From a virus, in the IMG/VR virus record IMGVR_UViG_3300042946_000615, positions 1-64,000 of that record: a stretch of 64,000 nucleotides of DNA; one strand, given 5' to 3'. Positions 10,501-23,000 of the stretch are shown here, piece by piece (within the stretch, counting starts at the first letter, position 1; each line of letters opens with the position of its first letter). The position numbers and the translations under genes were made by a program. Below the pieces are notes generated by a model that was given only the letters and a program-made list of their open reading frames with translations, ran no database searches and was not told the origin of the DNA.

Positions 10501-11010
10501 GGATTGATTATCTTTTTTGATGCATAAGGAGCCGTCTCGACTTAGTAGTTTAAATTCAATAATGAGATTATCAGCTTGTGATACTGGGGGCAAAGTGACA
10601 TTAACATCTTGTGCTGAGTCAACAACATATAATGCGCTTACTGGATCTAGGCGACAATCTTTATCAATAACAACTGTATTATTTAATCCCTTATCAAATG
10701 AACTCTGATTAGCAAAAATAAAAAACTCATTACCTGAGTTGGGGAAATCATTAAATTTATTACCATTAGAAGATTTAATTATTTGTTTTCTTTTAACCAA
10801 AATAATACCATCAACAACTATTACCTCTCCAACTCCAGCTTCATATATTTGCTTACTATTATTTCTAGCTATATACGGTATGTCATAACCAATATGATGA
10901 TTTTCTAATAAGCTAAAATTATTAATTTCAGATAAAGGTTGTATATATCCGTCTTTATTAAGAAGAAATTTAAATCCTATATTATCAAAAACTCTAATTA
11001 AGTTACTCAT
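7540..11010 (-). CDS. Tail fibre protein with permuted FGE/C-type-lectin-like fold
   Basis: 1156 residues; its ATG overlaps the tape-measure stop (ATGA), so the two are translationally coupled. The N-terminal half has fibre-type segments (GRIGLNIPTGS, ITLFHKPIA, SQINLAAKNS). Residues about 600-670 repeat the SVTKGGYL/ISIRP/NFEVYG module of the next gene. Residues about 676-800 carry the second half of a formylglycine-generating-enzyme (FGE)-sulfatase fold (GTYDQNGNAAEW, GGSY, VGFRLASS). Residues about 815-990 carry its first half (YRISKYEITNSQYCKFLNAV, NKPVVFVSY, ISAIRFINWVNNG, KAAYYEP). The reversed order suggests circular permutation. In phages this fold usually serves as a receptor-binding scaffold, not as an enzyme. 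Confidence 0.85.
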   Translation of the reverse strand: MSNLIRVFDNIGFKFLLNKDGYIQPLSEINNFSLLENHHIGYDIPYIARNNSKQIYEAGVGEVIVVDGIILVKRKQIIKSSNGNKFNDFPNSGNEFFIFANQSSFDKGLNNTVVIDKDCRLDPVSALYVVDSAQDVNVTLPPVSQADNLIIEFKLLSRDGSLCIKKDNQSIACTLSSSNNYVRLASTRQDWVVLNSAPPEKIQAQSTNGDPDTFSILSDQINTSDIYWDAPSKRVFIGGNSESLADTIIPTSGLYPFIVNNLNYSSDFLVYGSGTKDRNFFFAYDGRIGLNIPTGSRPLTLFHIVNTGCQQGIRLENRSQCYPANITLFHKPIADIPNDTKISQINLAAKNSVGVEKNYGRIEARALVVASGSEKGAVDIVVISGGSEIKTLNSNTDSTTLGYSNQKLVLTNGGSSVLSNSNANISVDTNAVVVTAPSITLNSVGISSTGTIIANIRTDNITIPNISPSSILTVNPSGKVVAGSVSLTDGGSLRISVPGNKLLSTTSNGSITGIYSLDDYFLTEQSIVWDKFDNRTASICLRQVTFSSPLSSTEFTLGDQIALSSSGSTYYRYVTEIDLSGDNINGLLIDEPLSNADITSVDVYSVTKGGYLTIQTSVPDGIINDSSSNILSIRPSKDTVFNTGKKDINFEVYGTNEEPALLIKANTGRVSVPSGKYYSFATRRNDIFPIVVLSGNGSGISNGYSSANYYYDNTTDRNLFSGVLSSVGSNGTPSFYGTYDQNGNAAEWIEKPNQIEFSDSEEYAAGGSYLTTSVSGLKGMELLPRSGCFESVGFRLASSYGVTDLSTVTNNVSGLQLSFSLVGNTANIPDGDGLNIKLGSSTIKQVIPRLGLVNTSYRISKYEITNSQYCKFLNAVAKNNDNYNLYNSKMSSEKSGGILRISDQGYVYSTKPNMDNKPVVFVSYISAIRFINWVNNGAAATVLDTSVDATINNGAYRVNAIGNDSFILRKLSTAKYWLPDLHQWHKAAYYEPIDAPSMAGSSAVAVNSSIPKLLASGTDLTTGQQSQVFANLTVSGWLYVDHLVIGDGSIASSPLSFTNLSDNTTTTTTPPVGGQTTDTASTPTSSLTSLYTNKGSIISISSVSCVGSGCDFDGKPLRLGTDGADLCVDDPADPKDPTEIPWWCDNKNNGPGWFIL

Positions 11011-14000
11011 TTAATTGATTTTCCCATTATGGAAGTTGTGTCAGGACCAAATATGCCGCTATCTAATTGACCTGGACCCTTGTTTATTTTGTTAAATGCG
11101 TTGTTTAGCTGGTTATTTGTTTGTTGTTCCATTGATGGACCCAGTGTAGAAAGGACATTGTTGGCTGCTTCAGCACCGTTGAATCTGTGTTCGCTTGTAA
11201 CGTTTCCGGTAAGTTTTATACTATCTGGTAAACTTACAGTACTAAGTTTATCAGCATATGATCCCAAGTTTGTTGTGGAGCTCTTTAATCCGTCAACTAA
11301 TGATTGTGATTGTGATCCGAAATTATCAATAAATCCGGTCATATTTTGATTTAATTGATTAATTTGAGATATCTTATCTTCCAAAGAACTAGACATTGAC
11401 TGTACTATCTTATTTAAAGCAGACTCTATGTCTCCAATGTTAGAACTATTATTAGATACACCAGGGGCTTGTTTGATAGCATTCGAAAGTTGTTGTCCTC
11501 CATCGGCATAATATTTGGGTGCAACAACTCCACCATTGGCCAAATAATTAACAATTCCACCTCTATTAAAGTGGCCACTATTAATAGCATTAAGGAGAGG
11601 CATATGCTTTTGGCTAGATTCTCTATTGACTACAAATTCTCCAGGAGTCAACATGGCTGGCACATTATCTGTACCAGAAGCTGCTTGAGCTAATGCTCCA
11701 TTATTAGCATAAATTAATCCCCCAGTATTATGATGACTTGCTTCATGTCTTTTGTTTGGATCACTAGTTACTTTTTGTACAAGTTCTGCTTTATGAAAAG
11801 GTTCAATAGTGCTTTTAGCAATTGTATGACCCGTGTGCTCACCCAAATGAGTATATTTATTTCTTAGTGTTGGCATTCCAAGATCATAAACGCTTTTAAT
11901 ATTAGAAGGCCTATTGCTAGCCAAAGCGCCAGCATCATGAATAGCTACTGTTGATGTCATGGTTTCTCTAGCCACACTACCTCCTCCCAAAGGAACCTCA
12001 ATAGTTGGAACCATATCAGGATCAAATATTTTGCTCGTAGGATTTTTTGAGACTTGAATTCCAAAGTCTTTTATTACAGCTTGTGATGCTAGTTTTGGAT
12101 CCAGACCCTTACTCGTAAGTCTAGTAGTTTCAGCATTAATAATAGTGCTTGGCTCTAGAGTTCCCATAGCTGCTTGCTTTACCATATTAGGATCAGCAGA
12201 TAGCGTGGGACTCTTCTCAACCATTTGTCGTACCGTACTAGCAGAGTCTTTTGCACTTCCAAGCGTTGCTGTAGCATTATCTAATGCTCCTGGTACCATA
12301 TCAGCTGTCATTACCTGTGCTGCTTTAGAACCAACTTGTTGAGCATTAGGAAGTGCATATCTGCTAACAGCAGCTCCAACATCAGCTGATTTTTCTCCTG
12401 TTAATGCGTAACTACCTGGCCCGCTATTTCCTGGCCAAAAGAACTTGCCATTACTCTCCGTGGCTCTCCAAACATCTGGACCTAATACTTCTATTGGTTT
12501 GCCTGTGGCAGTGTCGATTGCTGCTTCCACCATAGGAGATACTCCAGCTTGTCCTCCTGATAGTGTTCGGCTTCCTGCTATACCTTCTCCGTGTCTCCAC
12601 CATTCCGCAGTTTCTGCTGCTGCGCCAGGAGCAACAGGAGCTGGTCTAACTGAGCTTAAAACAGAATTACCTTTTGAAGCAATCTGAGCTTCAGCATGCA
12701 TTTTTCCTGCTGCTGTAGTAAAATTAGCGATATCCTCTGCGGTTTGTGTTCCGTGAGTAAAAGGGTCTCTACGGGCATAACTAAGAGTTTCTGCTCCTTG
12801 TATTCCCAAATCTGTAACCTTACCAGCTGTTTTGGCTGCCAAAGGAATAGGATCAGCAGCTAAATTAAATGCACCTTCTCCAACTATTGGAGCAAGACGT
12901 TGAACTGTTCCAGCAGCAGTTCCAAACTCATCTGTAACTTGCGCCACTTGACTATCCATAATCTCATTAGCAGCAGCAGTGGCTTCTGCTCTTTGTTTTT
13001 CATAAACTCCTCCAGATAAATAATCTAGCCCTAGTCCTTGTCCAGCCATAGCTCCGCCAGCTGCTATATTTGCTGCGCCTAAATCTCCCGTTTGTTGACC
13101 GCTTTTAGATAATCCACCAAAAAATCCATCATCGCTAGCACCTAAACCTTGTCCAATATCTCCAACCATCATACCAGCACCACCAGCGGCTATTTGCATA
13201 GCTCCATAACCGGACTTACCAATACCTCCTAATACTTGCATTGGTGGAAGTTCTGCTACAGTATGTAGAGCGTGTGGTATGTCTTGTTGAACTTGCTGTA
13301 AAGCTAATTGATTAGCGCTATTTGCTGCCATTTCATTAGCAAGATCTCCTTGTGCTCTTGCTATCTCCATATCATTAATATTAGCATAATCATTATTTGA
13401 TGATATACCCATCATATCATTTACATTATTTAGCATAGCTTGTCCAGCTGCGGCATCATAAGCGCTAATTTGTGGACTTTGTTGTGGCTCAAGTCTCATA
13501 TCCTTAAATGGGTCATTAGCTGGATCTGCTTGTGTGATAGGACGAATATCTGGTGCTTTTTGTTCATCATCTGTTCTTCCGCCTGTAGCTAAATATTTTA
13601 CTGGATTTTCTCGCTTATATTGAAGAATATAGTCCACTCCTTTGTCCATCCATGCTTTTTCATCATCAGAAATAGGCATAGGCTTCGGTTTCAGGGGCAG
13701 ATAACCGGGACCGTCGTAAATAGTAGAACTGGGACCGTCTGGGAAAAAAATGTCTTGCATTGCCTTTTTTTGTTGTATAGTATTTCTCTTAATTCCTTCA
13801 ATAAACCATCTAGTTTGTGCAAGTTCATTTTCCTTAGCCGCCCATTCCTCAGGTGGTGGATTTCTAATGTCATATGGCTTGCCATATACTCGACTCTTAT
13901 CAGGAGCTTTACGCTTGGTTTTTTTATTAGTTTTCGTCTTACCTCCTTTACTTAAATAATTTATCTCACCTCCTTTACTTTTGTTAATAGCATGTAAAAG

Positions 14001-17000
14001 TCCCAAATTCTCCTTTGTTGATTTTGCATTAACAACAAACTCGCCAGGAGTTAGCATAGCAGGAACAGTATCAGTACCCTTTGGTGAAAAATCAATTAAT
14101 TGTCCATTTTCAGCATATATCAATCCTCCACTAGCTCTTCTGGCTGGTTTTTTAGTCTTGGTTTTTTCTTTTTGAGGAGATGTTACAGCTTTTACTCCTG
14201 ACGATATGAGCTGAGCACCTCCAGCAAGAACCGCTCCCTTTTTTATAAGATCTGTTGTTGATGATTTGGTGTCTGGAGCAGATGGTAATGGGGTCGTGGG
14301 ATCTTTATTTAATAAGCTATTATATTTACTTAACTCTTTTACATAGCTAGGATTATCTAATGGTTTCTGACCCAAAGATCTTGCAACAGCTGCTTCTTCT
14401 TGAACTCTCGCTAGCGCATTATTAACGGCTACATCTTGTGGTACTTGTGCTTTAGTACCTCGAATATCCATTCTGGCTTGTGTAAATTCGTCCATTGCTG
14501 AGATTCTTGGCCCGGCGCCTTCGGCTAATACTCTGAATTTTTTAGGTAGTTTTGATATAACTCCTTTTGTTAATAAGTTTTGATCGTCTAATATCCCTAA
14601 TATTCTGGATACTGCATGACTTTGTTCATGTAAAGCAGCAAATGTGTCTGTTGGACTTCTTAGTACTGTTGTGCCAGTGACAGATCCTGGGGCGTCTGGT
14701 CTAAAGTAACCTCTACGATTTAATGCTGGATTAATACTAGTAGGTGTCGCCTCGGCTAATTGTTGAATTCTTTTTGCGACTACTGCTTCTCCCTTGGGAG
14801 TTAATCTTTGTGGACTGCTATAGCTTGTTGTTCCTGGCTTTAAGTCGAGCATTTCTGGCGCAAGAGCTTTGGCTGCTCTTGCGTTTAGTGTTGTGGCATC
14901 ACCTCCTCCTGTTCCGAATTCTGTTCCTCTCATTGCTCCTTTCTCTATTGCTGAGCTAGCCTTTGCAATAACTGAATCTTTTCCTCTTTTAACTTCTTTG
15001 CCAATATTTTGCCATAGTCTCGCCTCTTCTGCGTCATTAAGCTTTTCAGTTATATTATATCTGGATTCGTCTAAAGCTTGTTTCATATCTTTATCTATTG
15101 CTGATTCTGCTTTAGTTTGTTCTGTTGTCATTTGTCTTTGCGATTTTTGTCCACCAAGAATACCTTGTCCTCTACCACTGAGTTGTTCAGCAGTTCTGGC
15201 GCTATTTGCCATAGAAGCTATTCCTGCCGTTATCTGAATAAGATCAACAGCATCTTGTGGAGTGGATTCTCCCTTAATAACTCTTCCAGCAATATCAGGA
15301 ACTTTTCTAAGAGATGCTCCAGCCGTTACTACTCCAACAGGAGTAAGCATACTAGCAGCAGCAACTCCAACAGCTGTTATATCTTCTGGTTCAGATGTTC
15401 TTAAATAGTTTGTTCCATCGGCAAATAAAACATTACCATTTTTATCAGAATACTGTATAGGACCATGTTTCTGGATCATTTCTTCTAAATCTTGTTCTTT
15501 TTGGATTTTATTCAAGGTTTGAATAGAAGATGCTCCGGTTCCTCCTTGGGCAAAAATTACAGGCGGAACACCACCACTATCTCTCCATAAAGTATCTTTT
15601 GTCTTAGACTCTAAAGAAGCAAACATTTCTGCGTCCGTTAGTGGACCGGCCAACATAGGATCCACACCAAGTGCCACAGCATCTTCTTTAGTTAGTTTAG
15701 CTTGTGTTTTAGTATCTTGAGATCTATCTCTAGAAGCTTCGAATCTGTTTCTAGCTGATAATCTAGCAACATTTTTTCCGTCTGCACTAATTTCCAGACC
15801 AGCTGTGTGTCTTTCAGATCCGTCAAGTTTAAAGCCTGTTACATAGTCCACTAGTCCTGCCATAAAATTAGAAACCGCCTCGGCTCTTTCTTTAACTCTT
15901 TTTGTTCTGTCTGAGCCTATCATTTCTGGCGGCAATGTAGCATCGAATACTTCTGAACCAAATAACTTGGGTTTATCGGCACCGTATTTTTTAAATAAGT
16001 CTCTAGCTTTTTTAGCTTCAAAATAATCTTCAGCATTTTTATAAGACTCACGAGCCCAGCGCTCTCCGTCTGGCTTATTAACACCTCTGCCAAGTCCTAT
16101 TGGATTTAACCCAGCACTGGCCCTGCCAGTAGAACCAAACTCAACCTGAGCATGTCTTAATTGCTGTAGTCGTTTCTCTCTTTCGTTATCGCTTATGCCT
16201 TCTTCTTGAGAATGTTGTCTATATACGTCTATAATTTTTTTGCCTTCATCTATGGCAAATTGTACTTTTCTTGCAGACTCTTCTGCTGTTCCTGCCCTAG
16301 AAGAAGTTGCTTGCTGAGCAACAACCGTTGCTTGTGCTTCTTTATTAGCTGTTGACTGAGTTACGGAAGGTGCCAAAGGCTGCTGTGTCTGAACAGGTTG
16401 TGATTTTGTTGTATTAACCGGTGACGTTCCGGAAGATGTATTAAGTGGTTTGCCATCTTTATCCAGACCCATTACATTTAGTTTCACTTGAGCAATCTGT
16501 CTAACTATTGCTGCTTCTCCTCTAGGATCATTAGCCAAAGTCACATAATGCTGTGGTTCCATTTTGCTGTAATCTATATCTAATAGTTGGTCGCTAATTG
16601 TTCCATCAATATGTGGATATCCAGCATTAGTGGGTTTTACAGGAGTAGTCGGTACGGTCATTCCTGATGGTGTTGTTTTATCCGCAAGTAAGTCTGGCCA
16701 AGATGGAGATTTAGCAATAACATTATTCACATAATCTTTGATTTGACTTGCGTATCTAGGATTAGATGGTGATACAACTTGTGGATCTGTTAAAGATGAT
16801 GATGTTGTGATTGTTTCTGAAGCTAGGGTGGGTTTTGGTAATTGGCCATTAATCGCTTCAGCCCTTGCTCTGCTTTTGTATGAGGGGTTTCTATAATCAT
16901 ATTCATTTTCGCCCTTATCATAATCGTGGCGACTAATATTTCCGTTTTTGTCTAAGCGGAATGGCTCGGTATTATTGGCCATCCACTGCTTCATTATTGT

Positions 17001-20000
17001 TGGTCCAAGAGCCGTTGCGGCAAGAGTCCATCTATTTACATAGTCGTTAGCGTCTTGAATCGGACCCATAGAAGATGCGAATCGGTTCATTAATCCTGTT
17101 ACACGAGCATTAGCATCTTCTATTGCTGCTTCTTGAGCAGCATTGGGGTCTGCTGCTGAATCTGCTTTTTTAGTTTTTGATTTACCTTTACGCTCTTCAT
17201 ATAATGATCTTAATTTTGTATATTCTGATTCTTCCTCAGGAGTTCTTCCTTTTGATCCCTTGAGCCATAGTTGTTTTCTTCTGTTGTCTTCTGTGCGAGA
17301 TTGTGCTGCTGCAACTTGTGTAGAAGCTTTGGCTCCAACAGCAGTTGATTGTGGAGTAGAGGGTTCTTTTTCTTGTGCTGGATCTAGTCCTAGCCTTTCT
17401 CTTCTGTATTGGTCCTGTCTTTGATATATGTATCTATTATTTTCATTAAGTCTTGCTTGTCTTTCGGTAATTTTTTTAGCCTTACTTGCTTCAATTGGAT
17501 TCTCTTTGGTCCATTTTTGCCTTAGTGACTGATATTCTTCTTCTTCGCCTTGTGTTCGTTTGGCTTTTCCTTTCATATTTAAATTCATCCTTCTTATAGA
17601 CTCTTGCTTTCGTCTAATTTCAGGATTTAAAACTCTTTGCTCTTCTCTGAGATTTTGATATTCTATTTCTTCTTCTGGAGTTCTTTTGGCTTTTCCTTTA
17701 ATATTTAAATTCAGTCTTCTAAAACTATTTTTTTGTTGTCTGATTTCTTCTGCTCTCAATGTATCAGATTTTAATTGTGATGATAGTATTTCGTTATAAT
17801 TTTTATATTCGCTTTCCTCTGAGAATGTTCTCTTATCTGCTTTGTTTTTAAGTTGATCGTACCTCTTATTATGAAATGTTCCTGCTTTATTTAACAAACG
17901 AAGTAATTTAGCTCTATTCTGTACTTTGTTTCCATATTCTAAAAATTCATTTATATCTATCGCTTTATCTTTATTTAAATCAAAATCAGAAAAATAGTCC
18001 AAAAATTCATTTTCAGATAATATACTATTTTGATCTTTATCAAATCCTCTAAATAACGATGCTAATCCACCATCTTTAAAATATTTAACTTTGCCACCAT
18101 TAGCATATCCATTATTAATAGCTTCTAATAGTGGTAAATTTTGGGCTGTAGATTTAGCATTGATAACAAACTCTCCCGGACTAAGCATTGCTGGTATAGT
18201 ATCAGTTCCCTTTGGTTTAAAGTCTATCATCTGTCCTTCAGCGGCATATATTAAGCCTCCACGACTAGCCGTAATAGCAGCCTGATTCTGATACTGTTCG
18301 CCAAGATCAGTAGTCCCAAGATTAAGTTGAATTGTTTTTGCTCCAGAACTATCTCTTCCTTCTATTGTGTCATTTCTTGAAAAAGAGTCTGCTAATTGAT
18401 TTTTTAGGTCAATTATTGCTACAGTAAGATTATCCATAGCGAACACATTAAGTTCCATGGCCTGAACTTCTCTTAACTTAGCTTGTTCCTCTGTTGCTGC
18501 TTTCTGTAAGCCAGCAGCTTCTAGTACCTGATTAGCCGCGGCTTGAGCCATTGGTTCAGACTCAGGGTTCATCTTTGTTTGGATGGCTTGCATAACAACA
18601 GGATTATTTGCAAAGCCACTCTCAATGGCCATTTGTTGCATCATTTTGCCTTCTTGCTGTCTAAACATATTGTCTAGATCAGCTTCGCTAAGTAATCCTT
18701 GTCCAGCAGTTGCTCGTTGATTTTGTATTTGACCCTTGATTATTGCCTTAAACCCAGGATCTTGCATCAAGCCTAGAGTTTCTTTTCTTTGATTAGCTAG
18801 AACAGTATTTCCTGCTCTATATGCTTCTCTCATGCTTCCTGTTTTAAATAGTGCTTCATTAAATGCTTTTCTTGCATCTCTTTGATTCCATGGACTATTT
18901 AATCCACCAGATAAATTTCGCTGAAGTCTAATAAATGCTTGATTTAAATTGTCTGCTTCTTCTGGAGTATTTGTTAATAATTTCTCAACAAAAGACTGTC
19001 TATCTTTTTGTGTTTCAGCAACATTCTTAGCTTCTTGTAAAGCTCTCTCATACATATTAGTACTATTAGCTAATTTATCTAAAGCATCATTATAGTTTTT
19101 GATCTTGTCGCTACTGTCTTGTATGTCTTGAGTAAATTGTATAACATCATTAAAGTCTTTATTTAGTAATGCGTCATCTCTTTGTTTTACAAGTCCGGTG
19201 TTGGGATCATTTATACGATCTGATTCTTGTCTTATCGCTTGGGCAATAGCAACAGGATCGGTTATTCCTCCTGTCATTTGTGCAACTTCATTTAGAGTTT
19301 GACCCTTTGCTTCATTATAGCTTTCTCCAACATCTCTAAAGATTTCTCTAGTATCAATATTCGCTTTATACATGATTTTATCAGCTTTGCGACGAAGCTC
19401 GGTTGATTGTCTAATATAGTCTGAGCTTTGTTGTAAAGACTTTGCAAAATCATTAAGACCATTTTGTCTAAACTCAAGCATTGCTTTTGCAGCGTCTGTT
19501 GCTTTGCGAGCTAGTCCCTCGCCAAGTGCGGATGAAGACGTTCTGATCTGATCCAAGAATATTTCTAATGCTACTTTGCGATTATTAGCTAATCCCTCGT
19601 CGCTAATTTTTTCAGATGCATTTTTTACGTATGCTTCTAGCTGACTATTTAATTTTTCTTTGGTTTCATTATCTAGACCAGAAGAATTGATAATACCCTG
19701 TCCAACAGATAAAGCCTGGGCCGAAGCGTCCTCTTTAGTTAATGATGCTTCTGTACTAAGACGATCAGCTATCGCTTTGGTCATAACATCTGGCAAAGAT
19801 TTACTAAAATTAATCATACTTTCAATATTTTTGCCTTCTTTTCCTCCTATTAAATCGGCGGCTTTGCCAACAGCCAATGCAAAATCTTGTGGGGTATATG
19901 CCTGAGGATTTTCTAAAATATTAAGTTCTGGTATATTTATTTCTGGAGGGCCAGATTCACCAGTAAGTCCCTTTATACGAGATTGTGCGTACTTGGTTCT

Positions 20001-23000
20001 TTGTTGTGACTCATACTGAATTCTATTAATTGACTGATTAATACTATCAATCATGCGATCAAAACTAACAGCCAACTGTCTGCCTGCTCTGTCAGCGGCC
20101 TCCATAGCCTTAGCAAGGTCATTAGCCTTAATAATCGTATCTAATATAACATTTCCTTGTTCATAATAATCTTTTGTAACTTTCTTAAGAACTTCATCTA
20201 ATTCGCCCTCTGTTAGCTCTCTGCCTCCCACCGCACTTGATGCTGAGGCCATAGCGGCATTAAATGCAGCAACTCCCTTAACATCAGACATTAATAAGCC
20301 AGCTCTTTCATTTGTATATTTATCTCCTGATATTATGTCTTCTCTTGTTGCTCCCTGACTAAGTGCTGACATTATAGCTTGTTGAGCAATGGCTCCTGTT
20401 TCTTTATTCTTAGATGCCATTTCAGCATTTATTCTTGCCATTTCTTGAGCGCCCATAGTTTCTCTACTAGCGCCTAATCCTGTAAAGGTTGGCATAACAG
20501 AAGCTATCATATTGCCAAGAGTTTCATTGATATATTGAAGACCAGTTGCTTTGGATGGCGTCATACCAGCAATAGGCGACTGTCTACCAAAATCTAATTT
20601 AGCTTCTCTGAGCTGAAATTGAGCATCGCTAACTGATATATTATTAACATCTTTTAATGCATCTGAAAGATTATTTCTAAGATCAGTATTTCCAACATTT
20701 GTTTCATATTCTTTAGCTGATCTATTTAGTCTTTCCATTGCTGCATCTAATTGTACCGCTCTATTCTCTGACTGCTGTTGTCTTCTTGCTTCTGCTTGAG
20801 ATCCACTAATATCACTAAAATATTCTGCCAGACCATATAGCGTCGAACCTATTGCCACAATAGAAGCAGCTATAACTCCAGCTTTGCCAGGAACATTGGC
20901 TAATATTTCTGCCGCAGTAGCAAGTCCTGTACTGATAATGATTCCTGAGCTTTCAATAGCTGCTGATGTTTCAGCTGATTTGATTTTTGCATCATTGTTC
21001 TGTTGTCCATATAATAATCTTCCTATGTTTTTGCCCTGACCAGCAACAAGTCCTGTCGCTATAGAAGCTCCTCCAAGAACCTGTGGAGCACTTAGTGATT
21101 TGATATATTTTAATATTGGACTATTATTAAAGTCCATCATATCAATAGCTCCTACTCCCTTCTGGCCAGTTCTGGAAGCTAAATCGTTTATTAATGAACG
21201 TCTAACAGAAATTTCTCGTCTTGTTTCTTTTTCCAGTTCTTTAATCATTCTTTGTTGCTGTTTTGATCCGACACTAGCAAATTGAGATGATCTTTTGAGT
21301 TCAGCCATTTTTTGAGCAGCGTACTCTTTGTCAAGTTCAGTTAGTGTTTTTCTGTCTCTTTTGGACTCGTTTATATATTCTTTGATATCTTTACCACTTA
21401 TATCAAAATCAGAAAAAGATTTTTGGCTGACTCCAGACACCTTAGATGCTGCAATTTTATAAGCTTTATCTGTAAGCTTTGACAAATCAACATCTTTACC
21501 AGATGCTCTAAGTTTTTGAGTCGCTCCAGATATTATATACTGTGCTTCTTTCTCAATCATTTCTTGAGCAGCGGCTGATCCTTGATTAATATCTCCCATC
21601 ATCATTTTTCCACCCATAAATTGGGCAGTAGCGCTTCCTCTTTGAGAAAAAGCTCCTTCTAGATTTCTCTTAAGGTCAACATCTCTTTTTCCTTGCCTTC
21701 TAATTTGATATAGAGCCTCTTCTGCACGAATTATAGTATCAAATCCTGCACCAGCAGTTTTTAGCTTATCTAAATCACCAGATAAGGCTTTTTCTACTTC
21801 TTTATAACTAACTTCACTAGAATTTCTAAGCTTTTTAATAACGGTTGCTGATTGAGCAGCACTAAATCCTAGTTTATTAATGCCCTCAATCAGATCCTCT
21901 AATACCTTTGGAACATCTTTATTAATTTGAGTAGAAGCTCTTCCAATTATATCTGGTCTTCTGTCAAAACGTTTAACTTGATTATTTTTTGGTTGTTCTG
22001 TAAACCATTGTCCAAATTTACGAATAAAAGAGTTAGGATCAGCAAACCCGCCGCCAGCAAGTTTTTGAAAAGTCCCAACAACTCCGCCCTTGTTATAACC
22101 CTGAACTTTATCAGCTTTATTTAATTTATGTAAATTGCTATATCCTATTTTTTGAGCAGCATCCTTATTAACAACAAATTCTCCAGGAGTTAATAGTGCC
22201 GGTACAGTATCTTTGGGTGATCCGCCTTTGGCGAATTTTTCGGTAATCCATCCGGTATCATTTATATTTTTTTGTCTAGTAAAAATCTGTGCCAGTACTG
22301 GCTTTAGCGGATCTTTACCAACATATTTTAATCCCTGCTTTGGTTTTAGGTTATTAAAGAAACTATTCTCAAACTCCTCATAAAAATCAGGATCAGAATG
22401 CATTAGAGATTTTACTAGTGAACTTAATACTTCTCCTGATCTAGCATCTCCAGAATTATTATTTGCAAGTAGTTTTTCAGCATCTTTACCCTGATCCTTA
22501 AAGGATATTCCCATTTTTCTCATCATGGTATTATCTGTTGTGTCTAAATATTCATCATATTTTTTATCTAATGAAAAATCTTTTAGATTAGTACCTAGAT
22601 CAACACCTTTAGATTTTGCAATAGCTTCTTTTACTCTATCGTAATTAGCATGAATAAAATTAACAATATCAGCATTTTGGAATTCATAATCTAAATCCCA
22701 GTTTTTACCATCTAATAATTCTGTAAACTTTAAAGCCATTGGCCTACCATTAGGATCAGCCGCTGTTAAAAAGTTTGCACCTCCCTCTAGCTCCATTGCT
22801 CTTAACATAGCAGATGTTGGATCAGAATAAACATAAAATCCATGTCCCTGTCCGAATCCGTGAGACACATCGGACTTGGCCCCATACTTTTTAAAGCTTT
22901 CTAAAACACTATCATCTTTACCTGTTGTTGTACCATGCCAAATGTCTCTGATAACTCCACCAGCTTTATATTTTTTGGGTAATGTCTTATAGAACTCTGG

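Noticed and set aside
7540-11010. Diversity-generating retroelement target in the FGE-like fold
   Set aside because: The fold is a classic target, but the GFR segment is internal, no template repeat or reverse transcriptase is in the window, and no adenine-biased variable region stands out.
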